A DNA stretch of 64,000 nt, taken from contig OZ176055.1 in assembly GCA_964247055.1 (NCBI GenBank), positions 2,108,001 through 2,172,000 of the forward strand. The letters run 5' to 3'. Of this stretch, positions 35,301 to 39,616 are shown one piece after another (positions within the stretch are counted from its first letter, which is position 1; every line of letters starts with the position of its first letter). The position numbers and the translations under genes were made by a program. This DNA comes from Paragordius varius (Eukaryota > Nematomorpha). Under the pieces are notes generated by a model. It saw only the letters and a list, made by a program, of their open reading frames with translations. It had not been told where the DNA came from and did no database searches.

Positions 35301-35574
35301 GCTTGTTGCCGATTTACATCAAAGAACACATGATCAAGGTTTCAATGGTTACCTAGGCGACACAAACTTACGATTCCCAAAACTTTTAACAAACCTCACC
35401 ACAAATAACGAAAATGAGAATAAAACTGGGAATAATGACCCTTTAACAAAAATAGGGAATCAAAATTTGCAACAATATAATGTTTACAATGCATTCTTTA
35501 AAAATTTGGACCAAAATTTAGGTAACTTTCTTTATTTTTGCGATATCTTTTCCTTTTTAGATAATTATTTTTAG
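1516..35574 (+). CDS. Gene A: giant secreted LDLa/EGF/SEA/Kunitz protein (multi-exon)
   Basis: One gene of about 57 exons, assembled by following GT donors, T-rich AG acceptors and matching phases. It encodes about 4,800 residues. Order: signal exon, four LDLa-like repeats, EGF, about 14 SEA domains with EGFs between them, two Kunitz-type domains, Ser/Thr-rich stalk, EGF, about three SEA domains. I see no transmembrane helix, so it is inferred to be secreted into extracellular or cuticular matrix. LDLa, EGF and SEA modules are typical of matrix-binding receptors such as nematode MUP-4/MUA-3; family membership is an inference. Two exons (20571, 26000) are one nucleotide short. The gene is followed by gene B on the same strand. 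The exon 1 assignment and the 3' end are the weakest parts; the modules between them are secure. Confidence 0.75.
3043..3612 (+). CDS. Gene A exon: Asn-rich N-terminal segment and LDLa-like repeat 1
   Basis: The acceptor AAAATACAG precedes 3043 and the donor GAAG|GTAGGG ends at 3612, phase 1 on both sides. The first 150 or so residues are Asn/Lys/Asp-rich with no recognisable fold. The last 35 residues are an LDL receptor class A repeat: Cys, six residues, Cys, five, Cys, then a DG..DC.DGSDE acidic calcium cage. The cysteine normally before DG (C4) is absent, and the normal C6 is also missing. LDLa repeats bind calcium and protein ligands. In-frame continuation beyond 3612 reads into a transposon and is not coding. 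Confidence 0.8.
3645..3910. mobile_element. hAT-type MITE in the LDLa1-LDLa2 intron
   Basis: The ends are CAGGGGTGTCCAAC on the left and GTTGGACAACCATG on the right, an imperfect inverted pair. They are flanked by TTCTAAAT and TTATAAAT, an 8-bp target duplication with one mismatch. CAGGG ends with 8-bp duplications are hallmarks of hAT elements. At 266 bp there is no room for a transposase. It sits 32 nt after the exon donor at 3613. Confidence 0.75.
3911..5510. other. Remainder of intron between LDLa repeats 1 and 2
   Basis: AT-rich, no exon seen. Positions 4365-4417 match one end of MITE-1 (ACAGAAAAAACTGAAATTAT then a CGGATAAAACG motif) but the partner end is missing, so this is a truncated copy. 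Minus-strand open frames here are low-complexity. Confidence 0.5.
5511..6730 (+). CDS. Gene A exons: LDLa-like repeats 2 to 4
   Basis: Three single-repeat exons, 5511-5615, 5987-6088 and 6626-6730, all phase 1 to phase 1, so each could be duplicated or skipped without shifting frame. Each has Cys, a short loop with an aromatic residue, Cys, Cys, then an acidic cage (DCQGGSDE, DCIDGSDE, DCPDGSDE). As in repeat 1, the fourth and sixth LDLa cysteines are absent in all three. The repeats abut without linkers: the residue after one SDE is followed at once by the first Cys of the next. The acceptor for 5511 was chosen because the later AG at 5520 gives an early stop. The exons are separated by AT-rich introns of 370-540 bp. 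Confidence 0.85.
7027..7293. mobile_element. MITE-2 copy a
   Basis: Palindromic element beginning TACCATTTGCAGTTCAAATTC and ending with the inverse (GAATTGGAATTATAAATGGTA), with a TTCACCCT / AGGGTGAA subterminal pair. It lies in the intron before the first EGF exon. The flanks are TA, consistent with TA-target insertion. Confidence 0.75.
7440..7967 (+). CDS. Gene A exon: basic linker and EGF 1
   Basis: Starts after ATCTTTTAG; an earlier AG at 7383 would lead to a stop, so this acceptor was chosen. The first 85 residues are His/Lys/Ser/Asn-rich and basic. The C-terminal half is a six-cysteine EGF-like module with a C.CPQGYI core and a long insert between the last two cysteines. The donor is AAAAAA|GTATAT, phase 1, and the donor GT is itself the first unit of a 74-bp (TA)n tract. 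Reading past it gives only alternating Tyr and Ile, which is not coding. Confidence 0.8.
7968..8042. repeat. (TA)n microsatellite overlapping a splice donor
   Basis: About 36 uninterrupted TA units directly abut the exon end at 7967. The donor GTATAT is the left edge of the tract. Confidence 0.95.
8099..10038 (+). CDS. Gene A exons: SEA 1 and EGF 2
   Basis: Exons 8099-8208, 8674-8850 and 9480-10038. The first carries the opening beta strand and helix (MQTFTLIFHIITPV then a helix ending KLQQG); the second holds the central strands; the third begins with the second helix (NELKSLLSNFLQKTGYKL) and runs through a Ser/Asn-rich linker into a six-Cys EGF with C.CKEGYFK. Phases are 1-0-0-1. SEA domains are ferredoxin-like folds of O-glycosylated surface and matrix proteins, often near the membrane. 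An upstream AG at 8072 gives a stop, so 8099 was taken as the start. The intron 8851-9479 contains MITE-1 copy 1. Confidence 0.8.
8861..9132. mobile_element. MITE-1 copy 1
   Basis: Left end TATACGGACAAAACATAAAA, right end its inverse (ACGTTTTGTCCGTATAATTC). Subterminal AAAGACAACCATACTTTTTT pairs with AAAAAGTATGGTTGTC. The left end is about 10 nt after the donor at 8851. Confidence 0.8.
10451..10699. mobile_element. MITE-1 copy 2 (TA-flanked, Tc1-type ends)
   Basis: The clearest copy: TA then CAGTAAAAATTGAAATTATA at the left and CCGTAAAATATTACTG then TA at the right. CAGT...ACTG ends bounded by TA are the Tc1/mariner signature. At 249 bp it is non-autonomous. It ends only 11 nt before the exon that starts at 10711. 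Confidence 0.85.
10711..12866 (+). CDS. Gene A exons: SEA 2 and EGF 3
   Basis: Exons 10711-10847, 11640-11780 and 12314-12866. They give strand plus helix (MIEVSLRFLRNGYLSL, then a helix ending KAILA), central strands with QSGIVLKFNLYF at the usual SEA cleavage position, then a helix and a long linker with an EGF (NEGCPQNSDC ... VCLCRVGFRK). The EGF is followed by about 70 Lys/Thr-rich residues before its last Cys at 12861. The G-I-V-L motif lacks the Ser needed for SEA autoproteolysis. Phases are 1-0-0-1. The long intron 10848-11639 holds a TA tract and an inverted repeat. Confidence 0.8.
11020..11046. repeat. (TA)n microsatellite
   Basis: Short TA run within the first intron of SEA 2. Confidence 0.9.
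11315..11523. mobile_element. Palindromic element (unclassified MITE)
   Basis: Two inverted arms of about 85 nt, 11315-11401 and 11440-11523, begin ATGTATCCTTTATTTTATCA and end with its complement. They include paired GGTATAAATATTTGGTAG and ATCAAATATTTATACC segments. There is no coding capacity. I see no other copy in this window. Confidence 0.6.
11781..12313. other. Intron within SEA 2, nothing recognised
   Basis: AT-rich intron between the central and C-terminal SEA 2 exons. I see no repeat or exon in it. Confidence 0.5.
13204..13738 (+). CDS. Gene A linker exons between EGF 3 and SEA 3
   Basis: Exons 13204-13383, 13451-13550 and 13656-13738 with phases 1-1, 1-2 and 2-1 that fit end to end. 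The product is a hydrophilic Ser/Thr/Lys/Asn-rich linker of about 120 residues with a short acidic helix-like start (MEELSMYNISEEDLHEI). No known domain. Dibasic KRRLKR near 13370 could be a processing site, which is speculation. The 5' end at 13204 uses the AG in CTTTAG. Confidence 0.65.
13831..14947 (+). CDS. Gene A exons: SEA 3
   Basis: Exons 13831-13940, 14321-14455 and 14812-14947, phases 1-0-0-1. First exon: strand and helix (LALTTELIFSSLPGLGL, then DFQTTLQHT). Second: a helix, then IIFKSVKINSVRLQ and a final strand VHLLANISVFHN with an N-glycosylation site. Third: helix 2 (NLEQLIEELDVNFSFI) and the last strand. The domain is followed directly by SEA 4 with no EGF. Confidence 0.7.
14479..14757. 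mobile_element. MITE-2 copy b
   Basis: Starts TATACCATTTACAGTTCAAA and ends GGTGAATTTGAATTTTGTAAATGATATA (inverse, with a few changes). It fills most of the 356-bp intron 14456-14811. Confidence 0.8.
15025..15801 (+). CDS. Gene A exons: SEA 4
   Basis: Exons 15025-15170, 15462-15644 and 15732-15801. Strand and helix (EIIVRKWILIRYKFGE); then TKQLKSNANSREIKIVGYEI and the central strand LFNVTLTLAG; then a short helix exon SALIQIINPKKTVNDLKEK. Phase pattern 1-0-0-1. No Gly-Ser cleavage motif. Confidence 0.65.
15875..17361 (+). CDS. Gene A exons: SEA 5
   Basis: Exons 15875-16005, 16298-16453 and 17196-17361. Features: FNITFLIIPQSS and helix FLAQILNE; then the second exon with WNTGLILFFNILP at the SEA cleavage position (Gly-Leu-Ile-Leu instead of Gly-Ser); then helix NLVRQDFIREFKHFA and strand NYEVVSETIDW. 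Phase pattern 1-0-0-1. The intron 16454-17195 holds MITE-2 copy c. Confidence 0.7.
16903..17142. mobile_element. MITE-2 copy c
   Basis: Left end TATAAACCATTTACAGTTCA, right end inverse (GAATTTGAATTGTAAATGGTATA). Internal CACCCTA / TAGGGTGAA pair. It ends about 53 nt before the exon at 17196. Confidence 0.8.
17472..19957 (+). CDS. Gene A exons: SEA 6 and SEA 7 with long linker
   Basis: Exons 17472-17590 and 17957-18266 form SEA 6 (KIVQVFVEVKSQIIQV, YLLTYDFHTERIAKR; then a helix and LVVHFSFDFPVIL). Its donor is taken at 18266 (TCA A|GTAATA); 18222 is an alternative in the same phase. Exons 18580-18689 and 19261-19957 form SEA 7 (FVLTFKAYGQ; then WQNINSQKLVALFEINVTSL and a second helix INQLVLDVKKHT). 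A hydrophilic tail of about 110 Asn/Ser-rich residues follows. No EGF or cysteine cluster is present. SEA 7's last exon contains two structural halves without an intron. Confidence 0.7.
17612..17888. mobile_element. MITE-1 copy 3
   Basis: AATTATACGGACAAAATGGA at the left, TTGCCCGTATAATTTCAGTT at the right, with subterminal CCATACTTTTTTAA / TTAAGAAAGTATGG. It fills most of the 366-bp intron 17591-17956. Confidence 0.8.
18900..19189. mobile_element. MITE-2 copy d
   Basis: TATACCATTTACTTTTCAAA at the left and TGTATTGTAAATGGTATA at the right. The sub-repeat GGTGAATTTGAATTGTTCGA occurs in tandem near the right end. Confidence 0.8.
20000..20031. repeat. Perfect 14-bp hairpin
   Basis: GTTTGACTGGTTAT, loop CAAA, ATAACCAGTCAAAC. 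It lies 43 nt after the donor at 19958. The 16-mer AAAATAACCAGTCAAA recurs at 50073-50088. Confidence 0.85.
20043..20281. mobile_element. MITE-2 copy e (degenerate)
   Basis: Left end TATACCATTCACCACTATCA; right end less conserved (AGGGTGAATTTGAATTTCTC). Internal sequence matches the family (ATGGCATAGTTTATCA). Confidence 0.6.
20571..21618 (+). CDS. Gene A exons: SEA 8 and EGF 4 (first exon one base short)
   Basis: Exons 20571-20694, 20759-20896 and 20976-21618. SEA sequence is clear (LLRISRYYKAPMIYTPEY, then VAFKLSNISSYYIASEVKE, WKNSILINFTANF, then YQQDVFQNLINSIIQ). The EGF has a 45-residue insert between Cys 3 and Cys 4, with CVCKPGYAKPEW. From the acceptor at 20570 the required frame meets TAA at 20572-20574, and the phase carried from 19957 meets TAA at 20597-20599. 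One extra T in the run at 20579-20581 would restore the SEA frame. Either an assembly indel or a real frameshift. Confidence 0.7.
21735..22908 (+). CDS. Gene A exons: SEA 9 and EGF 5
   Basis: Exons 21735-21823, 21884-22041 and 22160-22908. The second junction is phase 2, unlike most. Features: IYTVIINVRFKKRHIQTI; then FLKSPIRRYLLRMES and IKIFVDQDMSANYNEFVIR; then a 180-residue Asn/Ser/Tyr-rich stretch ending in a compact six-Cys EGF (LGCGQHEEC, CRCQFGYAKQ). The EGF's last Cys is four bases before the donor. Confidence 0.75.
23267..23440. repeat. Inverted copy of a segment of the 61.6-kb hAT-type element
   Basis: The reverse complement matches 61805-61985 over about 175 bp with few differences, for example TTTTCCGGAAACAGATCACA here and TGTGATCTGTTTCCGGAAAA there. 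GGTGGGCCCGAACT is shared as well. Neither TIR is present, so this is a fragment. It ends about 44 nt before the next exon acceptor. Confidence 0.8.
23484..24914 (+). CDS. Gene A exons: SEA 10 and EGF 6
   Basis: Exons 23484-23608 (strand TVDIQLRVDYVRNI, helix FVAFITEE), 23915-24062 (YANFIVEIRFNNFG, NCTLVIKNTF), 24161-24263 (helix IQEIISNLIMRIRLLQY) and 24760-24914 (six-Cys EGF, CALNKELC, CLCRLGFSKP). Phases 1-0-0-1-2 then 2-1 join cleanly. The first start was set at the AG in TCAATTAG by phase; earlier in-frame sequence overlaps the repeat fragment. The 496-bp intron 24264-24759 shows nothing else recognisable. Confidence 0.75.
23625..23870. mobile_element. MITE-1 copy 4 (degenerate ends)
   Basis: GACAAAACGTAAAAACTAAA and GACAACCATATTATTTTTAA at the left, AGAAAAGTATGGTGGC and TATTTGTCTTTATGTTTTGC at the right. 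It occupies most of the 306-bp intron 23609-23914. Confidence 0.7.
24989..26685 (+). CDS. Gene A exons: SEA 11 and SEA 12 (one junction out of frame)
   Basis: Exons 24989-25116, 25521-25863, 26000-26048 and 26445-26685. SEA 11: YYFIVIRVLRFDEYNL, then SGVGLNFTLVLSR at the cleavage position and helix RHIAKQLSNVIV. SEA 12 starts in the same exon (IRARLIAIRSHINQL), continues SLRFLISQSYHEEFAAK, then LNEQFTSSNITDYYFG and a last helix. The exon at 25863 ends at phase 1 but the small exon at 26000 needs phase 2, so one base is missing; an extra T after CCAG would make it canonical. All other joins are GT-AG. Confidence 0.7.
26733..27025. mobile_element. MITE-1 copy 5
   Basis: AAATTATATGGACAAAAACT at the left, ACGTTTTGTCCGTATAATTT at the right. 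It fills most of the 366-bp intron 26686-27051 and ends 26 nt before the next exon. Confidence 0.75.
27052..28493 (+). CDS. Gene A exons: SEA 13 and SEA 14
   Basis: Exons 27052-27191 and 27288-27687 (SEA 13: YRYAVEFKIPIGQHS, helix LLKLQKHIETKFKKK, then ILLVNFTIYVTP, an Asn/Lys-rich loop and helix ISKEISTKLLTNLIE). Exons 27767-27891 and 28187-28493 (SEA 14: IAFDVVLNVLKYRNIP, then YLVNIIVNSISPAL, HGVLVNFTINFLP and helix AQEMLSTLISQNGF). Phases 1-0-1 for each. The cleavage-position motif is Gly-Val-Leu-Val with no Ser. An antisense open frame at 27329-27679 is a shadow. Confidence 0.75.
28590..28800. mobile_element. Truncated, diverged MITE-1 copy
   Basis: AAAAGACAACCATTTAAAAC and a following ATTACAATTAAATATATAATTGAGTGTGTTACC segment match the internal half of MITE-1 copies 1, 3 and 7. 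The outer ends are not recognisable. It lies in the intron 28494-29081. Confidence 0.5.
29082..29316 (+). CDS. Gene A exon: divergent Kunitz-like domain 1
   Basis: Six-cysteine Kunitz-type spacing: C.TPPDLHKC, then LWYFDRKTSEC, then EC in a long asparagine-rich insert, and NRFDTLEKCQKVC at the end. The YFD..T.EC and NRF.TLE.C...C signatures are the family's core. The loop between Cys 3 and Cys 4 is expanded and the usual GCGG is replaced by ECDE, so inhibition of a protease is doubtful. Phase 1 in, phase 2 out; it joins Kunitz 2 at 29452 across a 135-bp intron. Function as a structural module is inferred. Confidence 0.7.
29452..29633 (+). CDS. Gene A exon: Kunitz domain 2
   Basis: A canonical-length Kunitz/BPTI module: RCELPLDTGEC, RFYFDLNDQSC, RTFTYTGCGGNLNNF, WNDCQKS and a final Cys. 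Kunitz domains inhibit serine proteases through the residue after the second Cys (P1). Here that residue is Ser rather than Lys or Arg, so trypsin-type inhibition is unlikely. The last Cys codon is created by splicing: T at 29633 joins GT at 29760, which fixes the donor as TCAT|GTATGA and excludes the in-frame extension to 29683. Confidence 0.85.
29760..31202 (+). CDS. Gene A exon: Ser/Thr/Lys-rich stalk and EGF 7
   Basis: The longest exon of gene A (480 codons), phase 1 to phase 1. About 420 residues are rich in Ser, Thr, Pro, Lys, Asn and Glu with no cysteine, like a flexible, probably O-glycosylated mucin-type stalk. The last 55 residues contain six cysteines in EGF spacing (LDCSTIDVNIADC, ACFPHH, EKCKCQPSL, WNCKG), though the loop is unusual and lacks the Gly-Tyr core. 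Several overlapping frames on both strands are shadows of this exon. Confidence 0.8.
31357..31602. mobile_element. MITE-2 copy f
   Basis: Left TATACCTCAAATTCACTCTG, right GGGCGAATTTGAATTG ... TTTTAAATGGTGTATA, with family-specific internal sequence (AAAATAATACTGAAAAAATA). It lies in the intron 31203-31751. Confidence 0.7.
31752..33362 (+). CDS. Gene A exons: linker and SEA 15
   Basis: Exons 31752-31840, 31922-32246, 32408-32490 and 32564-33362. The first two are Lys/Thr/Pro-rich linkers (PKPKTTSTSYPVKTS). The end of the second and the next two carry SEA-like helix and strand elements (SPLLNILQQYSNRI, VKKRLKASSYANYIIRM). The long last exon contains a second, clearer SEA half (LTQFTQEFAERLKSML, NVSVRLIITNTA, TLRTRLTFEYPIDL, helix IQELIEALTHTLPYEL). 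Whether this is one or two SEA domains is unclear. The acceptor at 32407 sits at the end of a (TA)n tract. Phases are consistent throughout. Confidence 0.65.
32359..32404. repeat. (TA)n microsatellite directly upstream of an acceptor
   Basis: A TA run with one C interruption ends in ATAATAG, the acceptor for the exon at 32408. It replaces the usual T-rich tract. Confidence 0.9.
33509..34256 (+). CDS. Gene A exons: SEA 16
   Basis: Exons 33509-33633 and 33848-34256, phases 1-0-1. First: LIQSFVFETYFKKHTLSL with helix VEEITQNLTNLVTYE. Second: helix IITALDLNEYLIDLMVEPMG, a Tyr/Ser-rich loop, then FRVQITWDKALIQ, SYSGSFDIIISQKDEK and a final helix VRNQVNEYLKEHNYVP. YSGSFDII is the nearest thing in gene A to the G-S cleavage motif but the following residues (Phe-Asp-Ile) are not the Val-rich strand. 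Confidence 0.7.
34295..34730. mobile_element. Degenerate hAT-like element
   Basis: Begins CAGGGGTGCGCAACAGGCGG, and a GGCCCGCAAGCCAGTTATAG block at 34698 resembles the complementary end. GC-rich ends within AT-rich sequence and CAGGGGTG are typical of hAT non-autonomous elements. No target duplication is clear. The open frame across it is not coding. Confidence 0.45.
34767..35574 (+). CDS. Gene A 3' exons: SEA 17 and C-terminus
   Basis: Exons 34767-34903 (LNYQIELKLGYDGPLSEPY, helix DFKLIQRQLDEG) and 35023-35521, with FELVLNVSLFMNVTSSFA and helix AQKMLVADLHQRTHDQGF, then an Asn-rich tail. From 35521 the frame either reads straight through 13 hydrophobic codons to TAG at 35572-35574, or removes a 39-nt GT...TTTTTAG intron and ends DNYF at the same TAG. 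Both end at the same stop. AATAAA at 35710 is a possible polyadenylation signal. No membrane anchor is seen. Confidence 0.6.
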
Positions 35575-36018
35575 ACAAATCATGTAGTAGTATAATCTAG
35601 GTTTTTTTTCTATTATATACTTTGTCTCATATTTATGTATTTCGTGGCAATATAATATAAAACTATATATTATTTTATAAAAATTTTAATTGCTTTTAAT
35701 TAATTAATTAATAAATCATTCATTTTTTTGGAATTTCTAATACTATTACATATTGTAAAAGGATAAACCATGTAGGTATATATTTATTGACCCAAAAAAG
35801 TGTTGATATAGTTTTATGAAACAAAAAAACCATATATTTTTATCGATAAACACATATTATTAAGATTAATAATGTTGGGTGGTTAATTACTTTTTTTGTT
35901 AATGATTTAGCCTGTACATATTAAAATAACGGCAAAAAGTATAATTCATTAAAACATTATCTTAAAACTTATCATATCAATTTACATGAGTAGTTTTATT
36001 TTTTTTATAAAAAGATTA

Positions 36019-36040
36019 TTATATATATATATATATATAT
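36019..36040. repeat. (TA)n microsatellite
   Basis: TA run in the A-B spacer. Confidence 0.9.
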
Positions 36041-36182
36041 TTATATGTAATAAAAATATTTTTTAATTCACAATTTAGTGTTAATAAAAAAATTATATTT
36101 TTGATTAAAATATAATTTTAAATTGCAAGCTCTCTCTTTTTTTTCGTGACAAATTAAAGTATTTATTTTATTTCAAATTATT

Positions 36183-36186
<4 letters not shown>

Positions 36187-36235
<49 letters not shown>
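36187..36235. repeat. (TA)n microsatellite
   Basis: About 24 TA units in the A-B spacer. Confidence 0.95.
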
Positions 36236-36238
<3 letters not shown>

Positions 36239-36669
36239 ACTTTTTTAATAGGTTATGTAAATAATATTATAGAATAGATAAATGGACAGACCACATTTAA
36301 ATATTTAATTTTGAAATTCCTAAAAACTAAATTTATTATCCTGATCAAGTTTTAATATTATCATTAAACTCGCGCTAATAAATCATATCTATCATAAGTT
36401 TAGTAAAATTTGTACTTGATAAATTTTAAGTACAAAACATAAGTTTTAATATTTTTTAACCAGTGTCAATAAAAATATTTTCCATCGTGTTAAAAATTAT
36501 ATTAATTTTAGTTTTTACATTTTTTGATAAAAAAATGAGTTGTTTTTGAAAACTGCTGACTTTCTACTTTATTGAAATAAAAAACCAATCGCAAAAAGTC
36601 AAATTTATTATATTTTTTTTCGTGTAATTTATTGACCTGTTAATAAAATTAAAATTTTGATTTTATTTT

Positions 36670-36672
<3 letters not shown>

Positions 36673-36702
<30 letters not shown>
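36673..36702. repeat. (TA)n microsatellite
   Basis: TA run followed by TAATTAAAAT; third tract of the spacer. Confidence 0.9.
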
Positions 36703-36709
<7 letters not shown>

Positions 36710-36873
36710 TTTTTTTATTATTGAATAGCAGTGTGCATGTCTATTCATGCGCGTGAGACAAAATTAATTTTATGATTCATATAAAAAATTAATGTTATTA
36801 TATCAACAATTACAGGTAGGCATAATGTTAATTTTAATACTCTTTAAATGAGAAAGGGTTGTTTAACCTTATT

Positions 36874-36878
<5 letters not shown>

Positions 36879-36922
<44 letters not shown>
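36879..36922. repeat. (TA)n microsatellite
   Basis: About 22 TA units; fourth tract of the spacer. Confidence 0.95.
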
Positions 36923-36924
<2 letters not shown>

Positions 36925-38354
36925 ATTATTATATAATTAAAATTGAAAGTTTATTATATTTATATTCCAAAAATCTTGACATTATTTAAATGTGATATCT
37001 AAAATTAAGTTGGAATGATATATTAAATTGGAATGAACCCCATTTTTGATGTATGTTATAAAATAAAATTGTTTTTTTTTAATTTTAAACTTTTTTTTTA
37101 CTACTATTGTTTAATTTGTGTTTATGGTTTTTTACCTGTGTTTTATTTTGATAATACTTTTCAGGAATATATCTTATTGTTCTTTTAGTTGTTTTAATAT
37201 CGAAAATACATACATATATATTGTTACATCTATAATTAAGTCGACAAAACTGAAAAACAGTATAATATAAAACAAATAAAAAAAAGTTTATTTAAAATTA
37301 TATGAAAGAAAATATCTACTAACTAAATTCTTATTTTATTTAATTTTTTATGATTAAATTTTAATTAAATATCTAAGAAAGTGTATAAAACAAAAAGACA
37401 TAATAAATATTATAATCAATTATCATCACATAAATAGAGTAGCGTATGATATAGGATAAAATTTATCCATAATTAAAAACACAAAGTCAATGTTAAAACA
37501 TTGAGGATAAAGCTGTTTAAATCCAATCATTTGTCATTTATTTCTATACCTTACTGTATAAGGAAGTGTTTATTCGTCGCATAAGAGAATATACAATTGT
37601 GATTCTTATAAAGTTAGTAGAGTGAATTGTCTTGAAATCACAATTTTTTTAATACCTTTTTTTATCAATCAAAAGAGAATATGCTTGTGCTTTCTTTATC
37701 TTTTATAAATTATTGCTGAGAAAAAAATATTACTATATATCTGTACACTGATTTAGTCATCAAAAAAATATTAATTTTTTTATTTTTTTTATTTTTTACC
37801 TGTTTTGTGTGAGGAGTATATATTTGAGATTTTTTATTATGGCATCGATGCGCAATTCTCCATTCTTATGAAATTAATAATATAAATTTTTTTCACCATT
37901 ATAAAGATATTGTATTGCATATACATACACCTTGTTTTTTAATATGCAATATTAATAATTTAGTATTAAGATTAACCATATATCTACACTTTTAAACACA
38001 AATTTTTCCTTTAGAATTTCTCTTGTCATTGAATTAGAGATCTAAAAATATGTGACATTTTTTTTCTCGAAAAAATATGCCGTCCTGACAATTTTTTGAT
38101 AATAATTTTGGAGAAAGATGTAATTTACCTTAAAATTATTTTCCATAGCATCATCTAATGTTTATTTGAACATATCGGACGACAGCCTTTCTTATATATC
38201 ACTTATTAAATTCCTAGTCGATTTCAAAACTATATCCTTCGTTTTTTATTTATGTATAGTCAATTCATAATTATCAAAAACATTCTCATCATAACATTTG
38301 TAAAGTATCTCAAACAAAAAATTCTCACACAAAAAAATCAAAATTTCTTTTTTA

Positions 38355-39616
38355 ATGTATAAGGCCAATTTGGTGGTTCTTTTTACATCATCACTGTTGA
38401 TATATGTTTTGATACAAATTTCCCCAAATTTTATATGTTCTGTGGCTGGTCAGGAATCGTTTTCTCGTAACAATCAAAATAATTTGTTAAATCAAAATTC
38501 GTATTATGCCCAAAGGTTAAAACGGCCCTCAGCTAAGGATTATGCCCGTTTACAACGGAACCCTGAAAAATTTAACATTTTAACTGAAAACTTTCCCCAT
38601 AAAAATGCCAATAATAAACGACATGATCAAAATAGTAATGCAAATGCAAATGAAAATCAATATAATTTTCAATCTAATAAACCTTATTTAGAATATCCGG
38701 CTCCAACCACCACAACTCTAGCTAATACCGACGAAGATTTAGTATTGCGACAATCGCTTGAAATCCCAGTCTATAGTTTAGCAAATCAACTTGTCACCTA
38801 CACGAGATCATTGAATGACCCCAAAAGACCGGAATATCAAACCCTGAATCGCAATGTGAAACATTATGTAAGTTTTGTTTTAAACATGATAATTTGAATT
38901 TTTGAGGTGTTATTTGGAATATATGATATATACTAATTGTTTAAAAACTCAAAATGTTAGATCTTTAAAACGCAATTTTGAAATAAAACTATCCAAAATT
39001 ATATATAATGGCACGCAAATATATTCAATATATTTTTTCACCGTTTAGCTAAATGATATATTCCGTGCATCACCGCTAAAACAAATTTACCGAGGTGTAG
39101 AGGTAGATCGGGTAACACCCAATTTTGCCCTTCGCAGGGGCGTAGTTATAAAATACACGGTCCTTTTAGACCGCCCCCATGATTATCCTTTGGAAACAAC
39201 TCAGGGTGATAATCATAACAATAATAATGGACAAAACCATGCAAAAACTGAAACGAATAGAAATCATTTACAAAGTGTCTTGCGCGATTTAACGCAACAA
39301 ATTATCGATGATCAATTTTTATCGGTCAATCCTGATTCTGAGAGCAACAATATAAATGAAAACAATGGGATTGAATGTACGAAAAATGGTAAAATTTGTC
39401 GGTTTTACCAGCAAAAACGTCCACAAAATCAAATGCTAGATCAAAAACTTCATACAAAAGGAAATTTGGAAAACAATGTGCCTAAACCAAATTTAAAAAA
39501 GCAAATAAATGACATTTATTTAAATGAAAGTTCTCCTACAACTGATATCTTTCACACAAATAATAAACAACCAGCAGCCCAAGATGATATAACACAAAGT
39601 CATACAGTTGCGAATG
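38355..39616 (+). CDS. Gene B exons: signal peptide and SEA 1
   Basis: Exons 38355-38867 and 39049-39616. ATG opens MYKANLVVLFTSSLLIYVLI and a further short hydrophobic stretch to a likely cleavage after SVAG, a strong signal peptide. A hydrophilic Asn/Gln-rich segment follows, then SEA strand and helix (IPVYSLANQLVTYTRSLND, PEYQTLNRNVKHY). The second exon continues LNDIFRASPLKQIYRG and RRGVVIKYTVLLDR at the cleavage position (Gly-Val-Val-Ile, no Ser), then helix LQSVLRDLTQQIID. Two Cys near 39376 do not make an EGF. Confidence 0.85.

Larger units (their letters stand above)
35575..38354. other. AT-rich spacer between genes A and B
   Basis: About 2.8 kb with no convincing exon. It contains four (TA)n tracts and must hold the 3' end of gene A and the promoter/5' UTR of gene B if these are separate genes. 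I cannot identify a promoter element; TATA-like strings are everywhere. Confidence 0.5.

Noticed and set aside
36729-36774. Possible small terminal exon after TTGAATAG in the A-B spacer
   Set aside because: It would fit gene A's phase and end in TGA, but it is 15 codons with no family signature in a region of repeats.
38355-38520. Treating the exon at 38355 as an internal exon of gene A
   Set aside because: Gene A ends at phase 1. The only phase-1 acceptor here (CCCTCAG at 38527-38533) lacks a T-rich tract and would discard a strong signal peptide. An in-frame stop lies at 38301.
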